A program made the position numbers and the translations under genes. DNA of 64,000 nt from Mortierella sp. BCC40632 (Eukaryota > Mortierellomycota > Mortierellomycetes > Mortierellales > Mortierellaceae). The stretch lies in assembly GCA_011634665.1 (NCBI GenBank), contig WAEK01000002.1, positions 3,180,501 to 3,244,500 on the forward strand. Reading direction: 5' to 3'. Shown here one piece after another: positions 23,921 to 37,199 of the stretch. The notes below the pieces were generated by a model. That model did no database searches. It was not told where the DNA came from and saw only the letters and a list, made by a program, of their open reading frames with translations. How positions within the stretch are numbered: position 1 is the stretch's first letter; each line of letters opens with the position of its first letter.

Positions 23921-25496
23921 GGTTCTATCCCAAAAACCTAATGGAGAGGGAGGGGAGAATGTATGAGACCGGACACCTAGACATGGTTTCAGGAGAGCCG
24001 ATGAAAGAGATGGGACGTTGCGGTCCATTGAAGAAAGGTGGCAAAGGAGAAGGGGAGTCGGTCCTGCAAGGACATTGGTAATTTAATCCCTCTAGAGGGA
24101 GAAAAGAAAAAGAAAAAGAAAAACAAGTAGGGGTTTATCATCATGTGGGTTCTCTGATGTGTGTGCGTGTGCGTGTGCTTTTCATTATTTTTTACTTTTT
24201 TTGTTGTCGCTGTTGTTATTATTCCTTTGAATCAATGGGAGGAGAGGGGGGGGGGAGGATGGATTCCACCCTGTGTCTCGCTCAATCAATTAGTCTAGTT
24301 ACCTTTTCCATCTTTTTTGTATAGTACGCTGTTCTATAGAAATCTGTAGTGTTCTGACCAGATGTGCATGCCACGAATGAAGAGAAAAGAACACCAAACA
24401 AAAAAAAAAACAACAACAGAAAGAGAAAGCGGCGGCAATTTATCGGATGTGATCTCCATGAAAGAGAAGGCTCGTGCTGAAGAGAACGCGTCATTGACGT
24501 TCATCTCTCCCCCAAAGAAAAAAAAAGGGGGACAAGACGAAGGTTGTGGTCGGGTACAAGGCTGCATTTTTTTTCGGTTTTTTTTTTGTCGCTTTCAAAA
24601 GGTATCCTCTTCCCCGCGTTTATTAGTGGAGGATTAGAGCACTCTCGAAAAGGAAGTCAACTTCGGTTAAGAGGCTGGCCAATGAGGACTTGTTCCGGGT
24701 GGAGAGGGTGAGGAGAGGTGGGCTGGACTCCGGCAAAGGGTCAGGGCCGCTTTATTGATCCGGAGTTCACAAAAGGTGGGAGAGAGAATATGGCTCGACG
24801 GTGCTGCACACACCTTGGTACGAATTAGTGGTTGTGATGATCATTAAACGGTTGGGGAGGGGAAGAGGAGGGAACCATTGGCCATGCAGATGTTTCTTCC
24901 TCGATTGCGGAGAGAGACACTGGTTTTTGAGTGTGGTGTGAGGCACAGTCAAGAGTCAGGGAGAGAGAAAGAGAGGGAGGGAGGGAGAGGGAGAGTGGTG
25001 ATCTGCAAGAGAAGGATAAATCTGATCCGGGCTGCGAGGAGACGAGGTCACATGCAAGGGTTACCCACACGTGTGGGGAGGTAGGCACCCCCGATCAAGC
25101 GAGTCGGCATCGCTCACTGTTGGCTCGTAGGACCAGCACAAGCCCGGCTACCACGGATCCAGGGCAGTGAGTGAGTCTCGGGGACTTGTGTTTCCCGATC
25201 AATAAAAGAAAAAGCTCTTTTATTTCTCTTCTTTTCTTCTTCTCTCCTTCTTCTTCATTGCCTTTTCTCCTCTTCTCCTCTTCTCTCTCTCTCTTCTTCC
25301 TCCACGCCTCGACTCTCTCCTCCATCTCTTTCATCGGACTGCATCACCGGCTTGCATCCGATCATCTCTCTTTTTTATTTTCCATTCATCTTTAATACCC
25401 ATTGATTCCATTTCTCTCCTCTCGCCACCAATAAACACACCCCCCTCCCCTTTTCCCTCCCCTCTCCTCCCCACCAAAAAAACCCCCCACTTAATC
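23921..25496. promoter_or_regulatory. Intergenic region upstream of the acyl-CoA oxidase
   Basis: This 1.6-kb stretch runs between two plus-strand genes. The first part is the 3' region of the DENND6-like gene, with AG-rich DNA and a GT-rich patch near 24150. The last 300 bp (25200-25496) are almost pure CT, as expected for a fungal 5' leader, and end in CCCCACTTAATC just before the ATG. No coding region was found. Confidence 0.55.
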
Positions 25497-26449
25497 ATGT
25501 CTGCTCTGCGCTTCCCAAACTTGCCTTCTTCGGGCCCTCAGGGCAGTGAGCTCCTTGCTCAGGAACGGTCTCGTACGACCTTTGACGTCCATGAGCTCTC
25601 CAACTACCTCTATGGCGAAGAATACCTCGAACGCCAGGAAAAGATGTTGAACTTGATCGAGAACGAACCCGCATTTGACAAGTCGAACCGTTACTTCCAA
25701 GGCCGAACTGAATCCTTCCTTGCCGGTATGAAGAAGGAACATGCGTTGGTCAAGCTTTCTCAGGAACAGAAATGGACTCAGGAAGAGTTTATGCAGGCCG
25801 ATATCTTGATCGATTGTCCTTCGGTCTTTGGATTGCATCGTGGCATGTTCATGCCCACCTTGGTGTCTCAGGGTACGGAGGAGCAGCATGAAAAGTTTTT
25901 GAAGCCTGCGCTTCGTTATGAGGTTATTGGATGCTATGCACAGACAGAGATTGGACATGGATCCAACGTTCAGGGAATCGAGACCACGGCCACCTATGTC
26001 CCCGAGACGAACCAGTTTGAGCTCCACACACCTTATTTGACCGCTTGCAAGTGGTGGATCGGTGGTTTGGGCAAGGCCGCCAACCATGCCGTAGTCATGG
26101 CTCGTTTGATTACCAACGGCAAGGACTATGGTCCACATGCGTTTGTGGTCCCAATCCGTTCGATGGAGGATCACACTCTTCTTCCCGGTGTCATGGCTGG
26201 AGACATTGGTCCCAAGTTTGGGTAAGCTTCAGAATGTTGTTTCGTGTTTATTTGTTCTGCGCGTCATTCCTCCAAGGAGGAGAGAGAAAGAGGGGGAAAG
26301 TTTTGGCTCTTGTTTGTTGCTGCAGTCTTGCAGTCAAGAGAGAGGAAAGAGGAAGAGGAGGAAAAGAGGGATACCGTTAGATGCGGTTCGGCTTAAAAAT
26401 ACCCCAGATTGATCGATCACATTTGTTTAAAGAAAAAGAGAAAACGTTA

Positions 26450-26486
<37 letters not shown>

Positions 26487-27984
26487 GACACATGGCAAAG
26501 AAAAGCGAACGCTTCCCTTCCTTCGGAACACCTCGGGCTAAACTTAACCTAACCTAACCTCCTCTTTCTCTGGCCACTCTGATGAACCATGATGCTGTAG
26601 ATACAACAACACGGACAACGGATGTATGTGGTTCGATCACTACCGAGTCCCCCACATCTCGCTCCTCGCTCGCTTCTCCTCTGTCAAGCCTGGAACTGGA
26701 GAGTACATCAAGCCTCCTAATGACAAGCTCTCCTACGGCACCATGGTCCTCATCCGTGCCTCCCTTGTCGGCTATGCTCGCCTTGGCCTTGCCCGCTCCG
26801 CTACCATCGCCACCCGTTACTCGGCCGTCCGTCGTCAATTCGTTGACAAGGACTCGCCCAAGAAGGTCGATAACAAGATCACTGAGACTCCTGTCCTTGA
26901 TTACTCCATGCAACAGTACCGTCTCTTCCCCATCATCGCTGCTGCCTATGCTTGCCATTACACAAGCAAGGAGATGATGCGTTTGTACTACCTCAACGTC
27001 AAGAACATGGCCTCGGGTAACTTTTCGCTCCTCGCCGATGTCCACGCTTCGAGCTCTGGTCTCAAGTCTTTGACAACAACCATGGCCGCCGCTGCCATTG
27101 AGGAGTGCCGTCGCGCCTGCGGTGGCCATGGCTTCTCTTCCTTCTCGGGCTTGCCTTTGTTGTTGCAGGACTATGCCCCTAACGTGACCTGGGAGGGCGA
27201 CAACTATATCTTGACTCAACAGACCGGTCGTTACTTGTTCAAGTCTTATCGCGATTTGGTGGCCAAGCGTGCTACTGGCAAGTTGAATGCCAGTGCCATC
27301 TCGAACCCTACTTTGGCTTACTTGAACACCTACTTGGATAACCCTACCCTCAAGTGCCCTGCCACCTCGCCTGGTCAGTTCCATAACCCCGAGATCCAGT
27401 TGGCTGCCTTTGGTCAGCGTGCTGCCTATTTGATCGCCCAGGTCGTCCATGCTTTGGATGTTGAGAAGCGCTCCTGGAACTCGATGTTGGTCGAGATCTA
27501 CAATGCCTCGGTGGCTCATTGTCAGTTGAACTTGGTCCAGAACTTTATCTTGGGTATTCGTGGTGATATGCCTCAGCCCGAGGGCATTGCTGCCCCTGTG
27601 ATGAGTGCTCCCTTGAAGGAGGCCATGACAGATCTCTCGGACTTGTTTGCTTTGCACACGATCCACAAGCAGCCTGGTGAGTTCTTGACCTCAGGTTACT
27701 TGGATGGTGCCCAGATCTCCATGTTGGGCAAGGCTATTATGGATTTGATGGAGAACAAGGTTCGCAAGAATGCTGTTGGTTTGGTTGATGCTTTTGCATT
27801 CCCTGATTACTACCTCAACAGTGCCCTTGGACGCTACGATGGTAAGGTCTATGAGACCTACACCGAGATGGCGACTCGGGAGCCCATTAACCAGACCGAG
27901 GTCGTTGAGGGCTATGAAAAGTATATCCGACCCTTCACCAACCCTAAGGGTGCCAAGGGCAGCCTGATGCAGGCACGTCTCTAA
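25497..27984 (+). CDS. Peroxisomal acyl-CoA oxidase
   Basis: Two exons, 25497-26221 and 26601-27984, join at a split Gly codon to give 702 aa, the usual length. The enzyme catalyses the first step of peroxisomal beta-oxidation: FAD-dependent conversion of acyl-CoA to trans-2-enoyl-CoA, with electrons passed to oxygen to form hydrogen peroxide. Family landmarks are CYAQTEIGHGSNVQGIETTA, WWIGGLGKAANHAVV, MWFDHYRVP, ACGGHGF and TWEGDNYIL, where the Glu corresponds to the catalytic base of the family. The C-terminal tripeptide ARL is an acceptable PTS1 peroxisomal targeting signal. Codon use is strongly biased toward C-ending codons from exon 2 on, a sign of high expression, and this bias produces a long antisense shadow frame. 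The 379-nt intron carries a CT microsatellite. The 3' end converges on the monooxygenase gene 126 bp away. Confidence 0.97.
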
Positions 27985-28110
27985 AGAAAATATAGATAGA
28001 GTTCATTGTTATAGTAGTAGTAGTTTTTTTTTTCACTTCTTACGCCATGTATAGACACAATTAAAAGGAAAGAAGGAAAAAAAACCCCCCCAAAGCGAGT
28101 GGCTTCTTTT

Positions 28111-29877
28111 TTATTTTTCAGGCTCAGCTGTAGCGTTGACCTTGCGTTGGACCAAGTTTGCTTTCTTGGGATCCTCCTTTTCGTTCAAGATACCATTCTG
28201 TCGTTGCTTTTGCGAGGTCTTTCGTGGCATGGCAATGAATCGCTTTGGATACACCTTTCGAAGTCTCCATGCATACCGAGCGCAAGTACTCCACCACAAG
28301 GTCGTGATCATACCATGCTCATTCTTGTACCAACTATTGCAGGAATTGTACCAAACCATCTTCCTGAGCTTCCTCTGGTTCTCCTCCACAAACTCTTGAC
28401 TGGCTTCCTCAGTTGGTGCAAGAGAATAGAAATCATGTTTCATCATGTACGAGATGGCCTTGATCGTAAACTCGACTTGGCTTTCAATGATCAGCAGGAC
28501 GGAACTATGACCCAACGCAGTGTTGGAACCAAGCAAGAAGAACAGATTCGGAGCCACGGGGGTACAGACACCATAGTAGGTCAAAGGTCCTCCCGACTCC
28601 GTCCATGCATCCACCAAATCCTTGCCATCCTTGCCCGTAATGAACCCATGACCAAAAGGATGGTGCACATCAAATCCCGTAGCAAGGATCAAGATATCCA
28701 CTTCCTTGGAGGAGCCATCTCGCATGATCAAGGATCGACCCTTGATCGAGGCAATCTCGTCTGAATGGACCGTAACATTCTTTCGAGTCAGAGCTGGGTA
28801 ATAGTCATTCGAGATCAAGATACGACGACAACCAATGTCATCCTTGGGCGTGACCTTGGCTCGGAGAACGGGATCCCGGATCTGGATAAAGCGGAGGAGC
28901 CAGGCACCCACAATCATGATCAAACGTGGGATAAAGTCGACAAACCGAACACTGTACGCACCAATGGTCATATCTGCCGTCAGATAGATATAGTAATAGT
29001 ACAAGAGATGGAAAAAGGGCACATACTTGAACAAGAAATGCCAGAACCCTGAATAACGTTGATTCCATCGATAGACAATATGGGAAGGTGAACGTTGATA
29101 CACCTCCAAGGACTGAACCTTGTCCACAATCGTGGGGATAATCTGGACAGCGCTTGCACCACCTCCCACAATCGCCACACGTTTGTTGGTCAGGTCATAG
29201 CTATGGTCCCAGCGAGCCGAGTGCCACATGGGACCTTCAAAGGCCTTGAACTTGTTGGGGATCTGAGGATAGTTCAATGGACCCATGCCCGAGATCACAA
29301 TATCGGCCTCGAAACGATCCAAAAGACCTGTGTCCTGGTTTTGATAATCGACCAACCATTTCTGACGATCTTCTACCCATTCCATCCGAACGACTTTGCT
29401 TCGGAAGGTGATCTTTTCGTACAACTTGTGCTTTTGAGCAGTCGACTTCATGTACTCGAGAATCTCGGGTTGATCCAGGTACGTTTGGTTCCAATCGTAT
29501 TTGGGTTCGAATGAAAAGGCATAGTTGTGACATTTGGAGTCACTGCCCGCACCTGGGTAGGTGTTGTGCCACCATGTACCGCCGACCTCGGCCTCGGTCT
29601 CGAAGATTTGAAAGGTTGTAATATTGAGCTGGGTCTTGAGTCGGATAGCAGCATTGAGGCCCGAGAAGCTGGTGACGACCAACAAGTGTGAATTATCGAG
29701 AATTAGTCCATGAAAAGAAAAAAAAACGAAGACGCGAGGAGAGAGTGTGTGCTTTTGAAAAGGATGAAGGAGTAGAGAGAAAGCCTGCGGTGGAGCGTGA
29801 GAGAAGAGTGCTTACCCTGCGCCAATGATGGCAACGACTGGTGTAGTCGAGTCGCTGTAGGTCTTGGTCAGTCCCAT
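28111..29877 (-). CDS. Baeyer-Villiger-type flavin-containing monooxygenase
   Basis: Two exons, 29877-29816 and 29668-28111, join at the Gly codon of the first nucleotide-binding motif to give 539 aa. The sequence shows an N-terminal FAD motif IIGAGFSG (residues 17-24), the WWHNTYPGAGSD block and a second NADPH motif VAIVGGGASA. Between them lies FEGPMWHSARWD, which fits the Baeyer-Villiger fingerprint FxGxxxHxxxW[PD]. The ATG (ILATGFD) motif follows. Such enzymes insert one oxygen atom next to a ketone, giving an ester or lactone, using FAD and NADPH; the substrate cannot be read from the sequence. A hydrophobic Tyr-rich segment (around HLLYYYYIYL) suggests membrane association. The tail is short and basic (SQKQRQNGILNEKE). 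There is no neighbouring biosynthetic cluster, so a catabolic or detoxification role is only a guess. Confidence 0.92.
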
Positions 29878-30184
29878 AGCGTGGGAGTAAGAAGTCAGTA
29901 GAAAAGATTGGGACAGGGATAAGGGTGGGCAGAGAGGCAACAAGAAAAAAAAAAAAAAAGAAAGAAAGAAAGAAAAGAAGAAAAAAGGGAGAGCGTTTTT
30001 ATACTGTCCGTGCGTTTTGCACCATGAACAAAAAAGAACGAGTCTTTTGTTGTTCGCACGCCAATGCATTCAATCAGCAGGATGCAGCGGGCCTTCCATC
30101 CTGTGCTACCTGGATGCTTAAAAAAAAAAAAAAAGGCGAATGAATGGTCTGCACCACAGAAAACAATCCCCCTTTCCCCCCTTG

Positions 30185-30229
<45 letters not shown>

Positions 30230-30998
30230 GAAGCCTTGGTGCAAGTCCGCCATCAAGCCTCATGAAAGAAGAAGACCTATCTCCTCTACCGTTTGGAAAA
30301 TCTCTCCGCCGAGCCCTTAGCCTTGACTTTTTACGCCGTGCTTAGTTGCTAGAGCGGCTCCCCGGGCTCCAACAAAGAGAGAAAAAGCAAGAGAGTAGTG
30401 TGTGAACAAGTGTGGCATGATATTGAGCGCATAATCCAAACACCGCCTCCTCTGTCCTCTTGTGTGGTTTCGTCCTCCTTTTACAGGCGGTCCTCTAGAA
30501 CAGAGATGTTTGCGGCCACAAAAAAAAAAAAAAGAGATAGAGAAAGTGGAAGTACAAAAAGCGGGCTTGCATTTTTTTTTGGTGTCAATGTCCGATATTT
30601 TCATGTGAGGAAGAAGAGCAAGAGTGGGTGGGGTGCGAAAAAAAAAAAAAAAGCACCGAGATCGTGGGCCACCATCCTCACAAATCCCAAGCCTGTTGGT
30701 TGTCAACTGTCCTTCGGGCAGTTCATCCTCCTCCCCTCCCCCCCCCCCCTCCCCGCAGCCATCTCAAAGTTTGATTGATCAAACACAGTTCCCTCGACTC
30801 TATTACGCTGAGAAAAGCTTAAAAAATCATATATATTCGCACTCACCTAGATAACCACGAGAGAACACCAAGTTCCCATTCCGCTCTTCAAAGAGGATTC
30901 TCTAGGTAGATGCTCAATTGGATTGCCAGGGGCTCGAGTGAGTTGGTGCGAGCTTAATGCGTGTCTTCTTCTCCTTGAGAATCTGACTCTATCCAATG

Positions 30999-31033
<35 letters not shown>

Positions 31034-32063
31034 CACTGTCGCGATTTCTTTCCTACGTAAAAGGACAGAACAGTGGTGAACGCACAAAGACTCGCTGACT
31101 GGTTGGTACTGGACATGGTCCCAAAAAGATAGTGCAGGAACAGAGATGCAAGATACAGAGATACGGTTTTTTTTGCTGTGGTCCTCTTTGTTCAATTTCC
31201 ATGTGCTGTCCGTGTCAGAGGAACTAAAGTTGATTTGTTCGTTGATATGCAGGTGCATTGGGCATTCTGCAGAAGAAAAAAAAAACGTCGTATGACTCGA
31301 TGCAGAGAGTATGTAGTGTAAGTAAGCCTGTTGGCAAAAAGAAAGAAAAAGAAAGAAAAGAAAAGAGGAAAAGAGGGGCGAGAAAAAAAGTGTTATCTTT
31401 TGCTCTCTCTCTCTCTCACTTGTCCCTTGCATTTCCTTGCACATGCTCTATCTGTAATGCTGTGTGTAAGCTGGAGCATGGTGGCTGTTTCCCAGAGGAG
31501 ACATGAGAGACGCGCCAGACGAGGGTGGTGGCTGTCTTGTTGGAGCAAATTACGCCGCCAAGGAGACACTTGTGTTTGTCTGTCTATGTATCACTTTTGT
31601 GGGATGGGCTGACAGAAGAAGTGATGAGGGTGTCTAGTGAAGGAGGTGGGGTGATGGGTTTAATTTCGAGCTGAATGAGGAATGCATGCATCTCGAGAAT
31701 GAGAGAGCAAGAAGAAGAAGAAGGACCCTTTTGTTAACAAAAAAAAAACGGTCAAGGTGACACGAAGAGAGAGAGAGAGAGAGAGAGAAGAAAAAAAGCA
31801 AGTCTCTGTCCGATCTTGTTCTTTTGCTCTGATAGATCTCCTTTTTTTCTTTATCTCTCTCTCACTCTCTCACATTTTCTCTTTCCCATTCTCTCTTCCT
31901 CCTCCTCCTCCTCGGTCTCCTTCTCTGATAGTGCTCTCCCTGTTGCCACCGTCTTGTCGCCTATTTTTTTTTTTTTTTTTTTTCTCTCTCTCTCTCTCTC
32001 TCTCTCCCACTCTCCCACTCTCCCACTCTTTCTTTCCTTCTCACTCTCTCCTCTTTCGCCACC
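29878..32063. promoter_or_regulatory. Divergent intergenic region (monooxygenase / mitochondrial carrier)
   Basis: These 2.2 kb lie between divergent start codons. They contain a CTCACT hexamer repeat (30185-30229), poly(A) runs (the longest at 31002-31030) and a CT-rich leader immediately before the carrier gene (31840-32060). No open frame shows a recognisable domain. Confidence 0.55.
30185..30229. repeat. Hexanucleotide microsatellite CTCACT
   Basis: About seven uninterrupted copies of CTCACT lie in the monooxygenase promoter region. Confidence 0.9.
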
Positions 32064-33051
32064 ATGCTGCCTTCTTCCTCACCAACTTCCTCCCTGACTG
32101 CTGCCAGTGCTTCGTCGTCCTTTTCGTCCGACGCGGTACCATCCGAACAACCTCCCGGCAAGGAACAACCGTCCTCCAAGAGTATCAACTCTCATCCAAA
32201 TGCTCAAGCTATACCAACAGGATCTACAAACGTCATCGATTCCCAACTAGAGTCATCCTCATCGCCATCAACATCTTTTTCAACTGTCTCGCATCTCTTT
32301 GGCATCACTCCGCATGACCAGCATCTGATCAAAGAATGGGCTTGGAGTAGGTTCCTTCTTTGTGTGCGATTCAAGAAACCGTTCTTATTTTTTTTTTACT
32401 GTCCTCTCCTTCAGGGAAAAAGAAATCGTTTGCCTAGTATCTTACAATGGACATTTTTTTTCTTTTTCTTGCTCGCTTTCTATTCTTCAGGAAACAGGAC
32501 CGTTCTTGCCGCTTCGAGTGCTGCTGTGTGTAGTGTTCTCTCTGGCTTTCCGGTAATTGCGCTTTCTCTCCTCCACCTTCGTCCCCTTTCGCCTCTCTTC
32601 CCTTTCCTTCTTTTCCTCTCTCTTTCTCCATGATCTGCATGGCGGGGCGGAGGGGTGAAGGGGTGGGAGGACAACGCCATTGGTCTCCTTCCTGCCCCCC
32701 TCCCCTTCCCCACATTTCTTTTCTTTCTTTCTTTCTCTTTCTCCATGGATCAGGATCAGGACTAAGCCCTGGTGAAAGAGAAAAAAAATGGATCAAAGGA
32801 ATGGATGAGAAAGGGGAGGAAAAAAAATATATAGAGTCAATTTCGTCCAGAGGTGACTCCTTGCGGGACCAGTGGCATGACAACAGGACCCAACTACCTA
32901 TCAAGTCAAAGGATCCAAGACGAGATCAGGTCATGGATCATGTGGCTCTATTCAAGGAATCTGGATCTAAAAGAGAGAGCGAGAGAGGGAGAGAGAGAGA
33001 AATGAGGAGCAAGAAAGGTGGAAAGAGGAGCCATTTTAGATTGGGGAAGAT

Positions 33052-33099
<48 letters not shown>

Positions 33100-35074
33100 C
33101 CTTCTACTTTCCCGACGGAAAAAATGTTTAGCAACTCTTGCTTTGAAAGAAGCATTGACAGACTTGGAGATGGAAACTTTTGAGTGTTAAAACATATTTT
33201 TTTTTTTTTTTACTAGTTCGATTCGGTCAAGACCAGGATGCAGACACACTCGTACAACTCGATAATGGACTGTGTCAGGAAAACCTACGCCGAAGAACGC
33301 CTTGGGGGCTTTTTTCGAGGTAAACTGAGCAGGACGCACTTTTTTTTTATATCCTCCTCCACCACCCAGATACAAATACAAGCAAGGGTACGAAGGAGGG
33401 GGGTGAAGGAGACACACAACACATACGTATTCACACGGACTCGGGAAAATCAAAAAGAGAGAGTGTGAGAGAGTTCGAGCAATTGAGAGAGAGGCAAAGG
33501 AGGAAAACACGAGACCATGCAGGAGAGATTTTCAATTGCCTGGGGAAGCTCTGGAATTCCCGATAAGGCGAGTTGGGTGCGGGAGTTTGGACGATCTCGT
33601 TTGACCTTGCTTCGGTCTGTTTGGAAGAAGTGGAGAAGAAGAGGAGGGCGATCGGAAGGGACAAAGAGACAACGGATTGAGAGCCTTCCCGCATCCCCCC
33701 CCTCCGTGTGTGTGCTTGTGTTTTGTATGTTTGTTTTTGCAACCGCACTGATTGGTGAATTTAACATGATCTGTATTTCCGGCCGGTTGGACTACCCTTA
33801 TTTCTCCAATCATTTTAGGCATGATCCCGCCTCTGATCACAGTCTCTATTATCAAATCTATCTCGTTCTCTGTCTACGAGGGCTCCAAGCTCCAGTTCCG
33901 ATCCATGTTTCCAGACAAGCTCCAGGGCGATACAATCCCTTCCCTGATCGGTCTCACCTTTCTTTCCGGAAGCGTTGCAGGCACCGTCGTGGCAATGATG
34001 AGCAGTCCGCTTGAACTCGTCAAGTTACAACGGCAACTCGAGAAGTTGATTGCAATGCACGCGAGAAAGGAGGCCGAAATCACTTCCCTGACAGGAGATG
34101 CACTCTTGCGAGAGGGACTAGCCACGGAAAAGAAACACAAAACAAAGACAGTCTCTTCCGCCTCTTCGTTATCATCTTCGGTCAATGCCGCTTCCACTTC
34201 TACAGCAAAAGCAGTCTCAGCAGCATCTTCTTCACAAAGCGGGGCATCAACATCGGCGGCATCGGGATCAAAGAGCGCCAAAGTAGAACGACATTTCTCT
34301 CACGGATCAATTTCGCAACATGGCACCGCTGTTGAGGAAGCTGGCTCTTCTAGCTGGAAGACAACCAAAGAAATTGTGAAGCGCAAGGGAATCTTTGGTC
34401 TTTATAAGGGTGCCCATCTCCAGGTTGGGCGAGATCTCTTGGGAACAGGCATCTACTTCTCAAGTTATGAAACTATCAAGCGACTCATGTCAGAGACGAT
34501 TGAACATATCCGACCACATCATCATCCCGTCACAGGAGCTGAAGGAACAACGTCAACAACTCAATTAAAGGGTCCTGGACCAATGGTTCATTTCTTGGCA
34601 GGAGGTCTCTGTGGCGTGTTCTCTTGGCTGGTCGTTTTTCCGATCGATCTGGTCAAGTCTGTGATCCAAAAGGAAGTCTTGGTTGCCAAGCCAAAGTACT
34701 CGGGTGCCATTGACTGTGCTCGGGATATTGTCCGCCGGGAGGGAATCAGGGGATTGTATCGCGGTCTGAGCGTGACCTGCTATAGAGCCATGCCGATCCA
34801 TTCGCTCAACTTTTTGGTCTACGAAGCCGTCATGGACTATGTCAAGCGGACCACGGGTCATGCTGCAGACGGACCTCAATATCCTGCCCGTCATTCTAAT
34901 CTACAACCATCATCACCATCACAACAACAACCATGGAGTATGTCGAATGCTGGTCTTTCAAGGCAACCAGGTTCTTCTTCCCCCGCTTCGAACTCGACCT
35001 CTTCATCCAACTCTACATCTTCGTCACCCATTGCTACTGCCACCATGGCTACATCGGCGACTGGATCACGTTAG
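32064..35074 (+). CDS. Mitochondrial carrier family (SLC25) protein with a matrix-loop insertion
   Basis: Four exons fit: 32064-32346, 32491-32552, 33217-33319 and 33819-35074 (567 aa). All three carrier repeats are recognisable through their PX[DE]XX[KR] signatures: P-FDSVKT (split exactly by intron 2 between Pro and Phe), PLELVKL and PIDLVKS, with the following RGGFFRG-, GLYKG- and GLYRG-type motifs. The family exchanges metabolites or cofactors across the inner mitochondrial membrane, and the first repeat recalls the carnitine/amino-acid branch, but the substrate is not assignable. Two unusual additions are visible: a Ser-rich N-terminal extension of about 85 residues, and about 110 residues of Ser/Ala/Lys-rich sequence inserted in repeat 2 between PLELVK and GLYKG, which would protrude into the matrix. 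The C-terminal 60 residues are again Ser-rich. At 567 aa it is nearly twice the usual 300. Confidence 0.88.
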
Positions 35075-35611
35075 CAAAAGACTACTCTGTTCGTTTCTTC
35101 CTCTTTTGGAAACTCCACTCCATTCGCTCTTCCTCCTTCCTCCATCCTCCCCCTCCTCCCTTCTCTCCACCCTGAACCCCACTCCACTCCCCACGGATAT
35201 ATCCATGAGGACGGATGCTCGATGCTCATTCCACTTGTTGCTCCATTCTCTCATTCTATCTCTCTTTTATTCTATGCGGAGCAAATTCGCCCTGCACCAG
35301 CAAAACAACCAGCCACTTTTAGAAGAAGAAAACAAAAAAACCACTCTCCACTCTACTCCTCTCCTATATTTTTTCTCTCATACTCTTCATTGCTACCCCC
35401 CCCCCCCCCCCCTCTCCCTACTCTTGACTCTATTATTAGAACGAAATCTATATCAAGAACCTTGTATATTAAATATCTTGCTTTATATCGAGATATTAGG
35501 GTGAAAAGAGTTGTGATGAGGAGTTTTTTTTTTTTTTTTTTTGTTTTTAATGAAGATTTTTCTTTTTTTTTTTTCTTTCTTTCTTTCTTTCTTTCTTGTT
35601 GTTGTTTTTTT
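35075..35611. other. Convergent 3' intergenic region
   Basis: This 537-bp stretch lies between the 3' ends of the carrier and AP-3 beta genes. It is CT-rich on the left, contains a poly(C) run of about 17 (35397-35412 region) and two T-runs near 35525 and 35567, and has no gene. Confidence 0.55.
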
Positions 35612-37157
35612 TCATGCACGTGCTGAACGTCTTCCACGAGAAGACTTTGGTGGAGGAACCACCTCTTCCTCTTCTGAAGATTCCTCTTCCTCTTCTTCAT
35701 CATCCTCATCCTCTTCTTCCTCACTTTCTTCTTCACTCTCCTCTTCACTACCTTCATTCGACGTTTCATCCGATCCTTCTTCTCCTTCAGAACTCTCTTC
35801 CTCATCACTGCTTTCTTCCTCCTCCTCTTCTGAACTCGTCTCTTCCTCCGAAGTCGTCTCCAGGAACTTGTCCAACGATTGAACAGCACTAGATGATCCA
35901 CGAGTACCCGTTGATTTACTATCATACCGTGCCGAAGACACAGACGAAGGTGAACCAATACCACTCCGTCCCATCCGTCCCATCGATTCACTACCAAACC
36001 CTGTTCGGTCTCCCATATGACCTGGTAGTGTCTCAGTCAAAGAGGCTGCCTTGCGAACTGAAGGATCTGGTTGCTCTGTCGGCCATTCTGGCAAAGGTTC
36101 GTATCCTGCTACATGACGGTTCAGGACCAAGGACATGGATCCGATTCTGTATGTTTCGCGGCCTAGTCCACAACAATCACCAAGAAGAATGAATTTAGTC
36201 AGTATGGGATTTTGGATCTCTTTTTTCCTTTCGTATTCTTCTCTTTTCATGTAACATGGCCTGTCAACTCACCATGAGATGGATTCTCTTGCACAGGGGG
36301 CTCCTTGTCACTCAAGAGAATCTTTTTGACATGTTCCGAAAGTTTCAACTCTTTATCCGTGTACGCAAATCCATCCTCCTCTGAAGCTTCCACACCTCCA
36401 TTCTCTCCTGTTTCTTCATGATGAATCGAAGAAACATCCCCGTTGCCTTCATCCGTCGGTGTGTGACTACGAAGAGACAATGAAGTCAAGGATTGTTCCA
36501 GTCCTAAAGAATCCAATCCATTGGGAGAAAGTCCACTGCCTAGGTTCAGATCCACACCATTCTTGGTCGAGACAGGAGGGGTCGATGTAGAGGAGGACAA
36601 GGTAGCATGAATGTTTTTGCTGCCCTCATAAACAAGCGCTCGAAGGAACCTTGCCCGATCACGAACATCATAGTTAAGGTCGTAGCGAGCCATGTTGAGG
36701 ACGTATTGGAAGAGAAGGTTGATCGTCTTGGAGACGGTCCCTGTACTACCGACGCCATCCTGCGCCACCAGTTTTCCTCCTAGTGTCAAAATCTGAAGCT
36801 TCCCGATTTCATTCTAGAAGAAAAGGTATATATTTTTTTTGTTGGCACATTAGTAGGATTATAGTTGTGAATGGAAGAAGAGAAATCCGGCAAGGAGCAT
36901 TATTAGCCTATTTTTTTTTTTTTTTTTACCTCCGAACAAAAAGACTTGGCCGCCTTGCGAAGAACATCGGGTGCAACAGTCGGAAGTTGATGACAATATT
37001 GTCCAACGAGCCAAAAGATGTTTGCTCTTGCCAATGGTTCCGTGATTTCATCCAATGCCTTGGTGAGTTGTGTAATCATGGAAATGTTCTCGCCTGCACT
37101 ATATTGCTGAAGCAATCGACGGATCGCCACCACAGACTCGGCCACCACAGAGTCTTT

Positions 37158-37199
<42 letters not shown>

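Noticed and set aside
26540..26562. Telomere-like CTTAACCTAACCTAACCT in the acyl-CoA oxidase intron
   Set aside because: Only two or three imperfect pentamer/hexamer units inside a normal intron; no other sign of an interstitial telomere.
26554..27666. A 370-codon open frame antisense to acyl-CoA oxidase exon 2
   Set aside because: It is the mirror of strongly biased codon use in the sense gene; it has no recognisable domain and lies wholly within a well-conserved exon.
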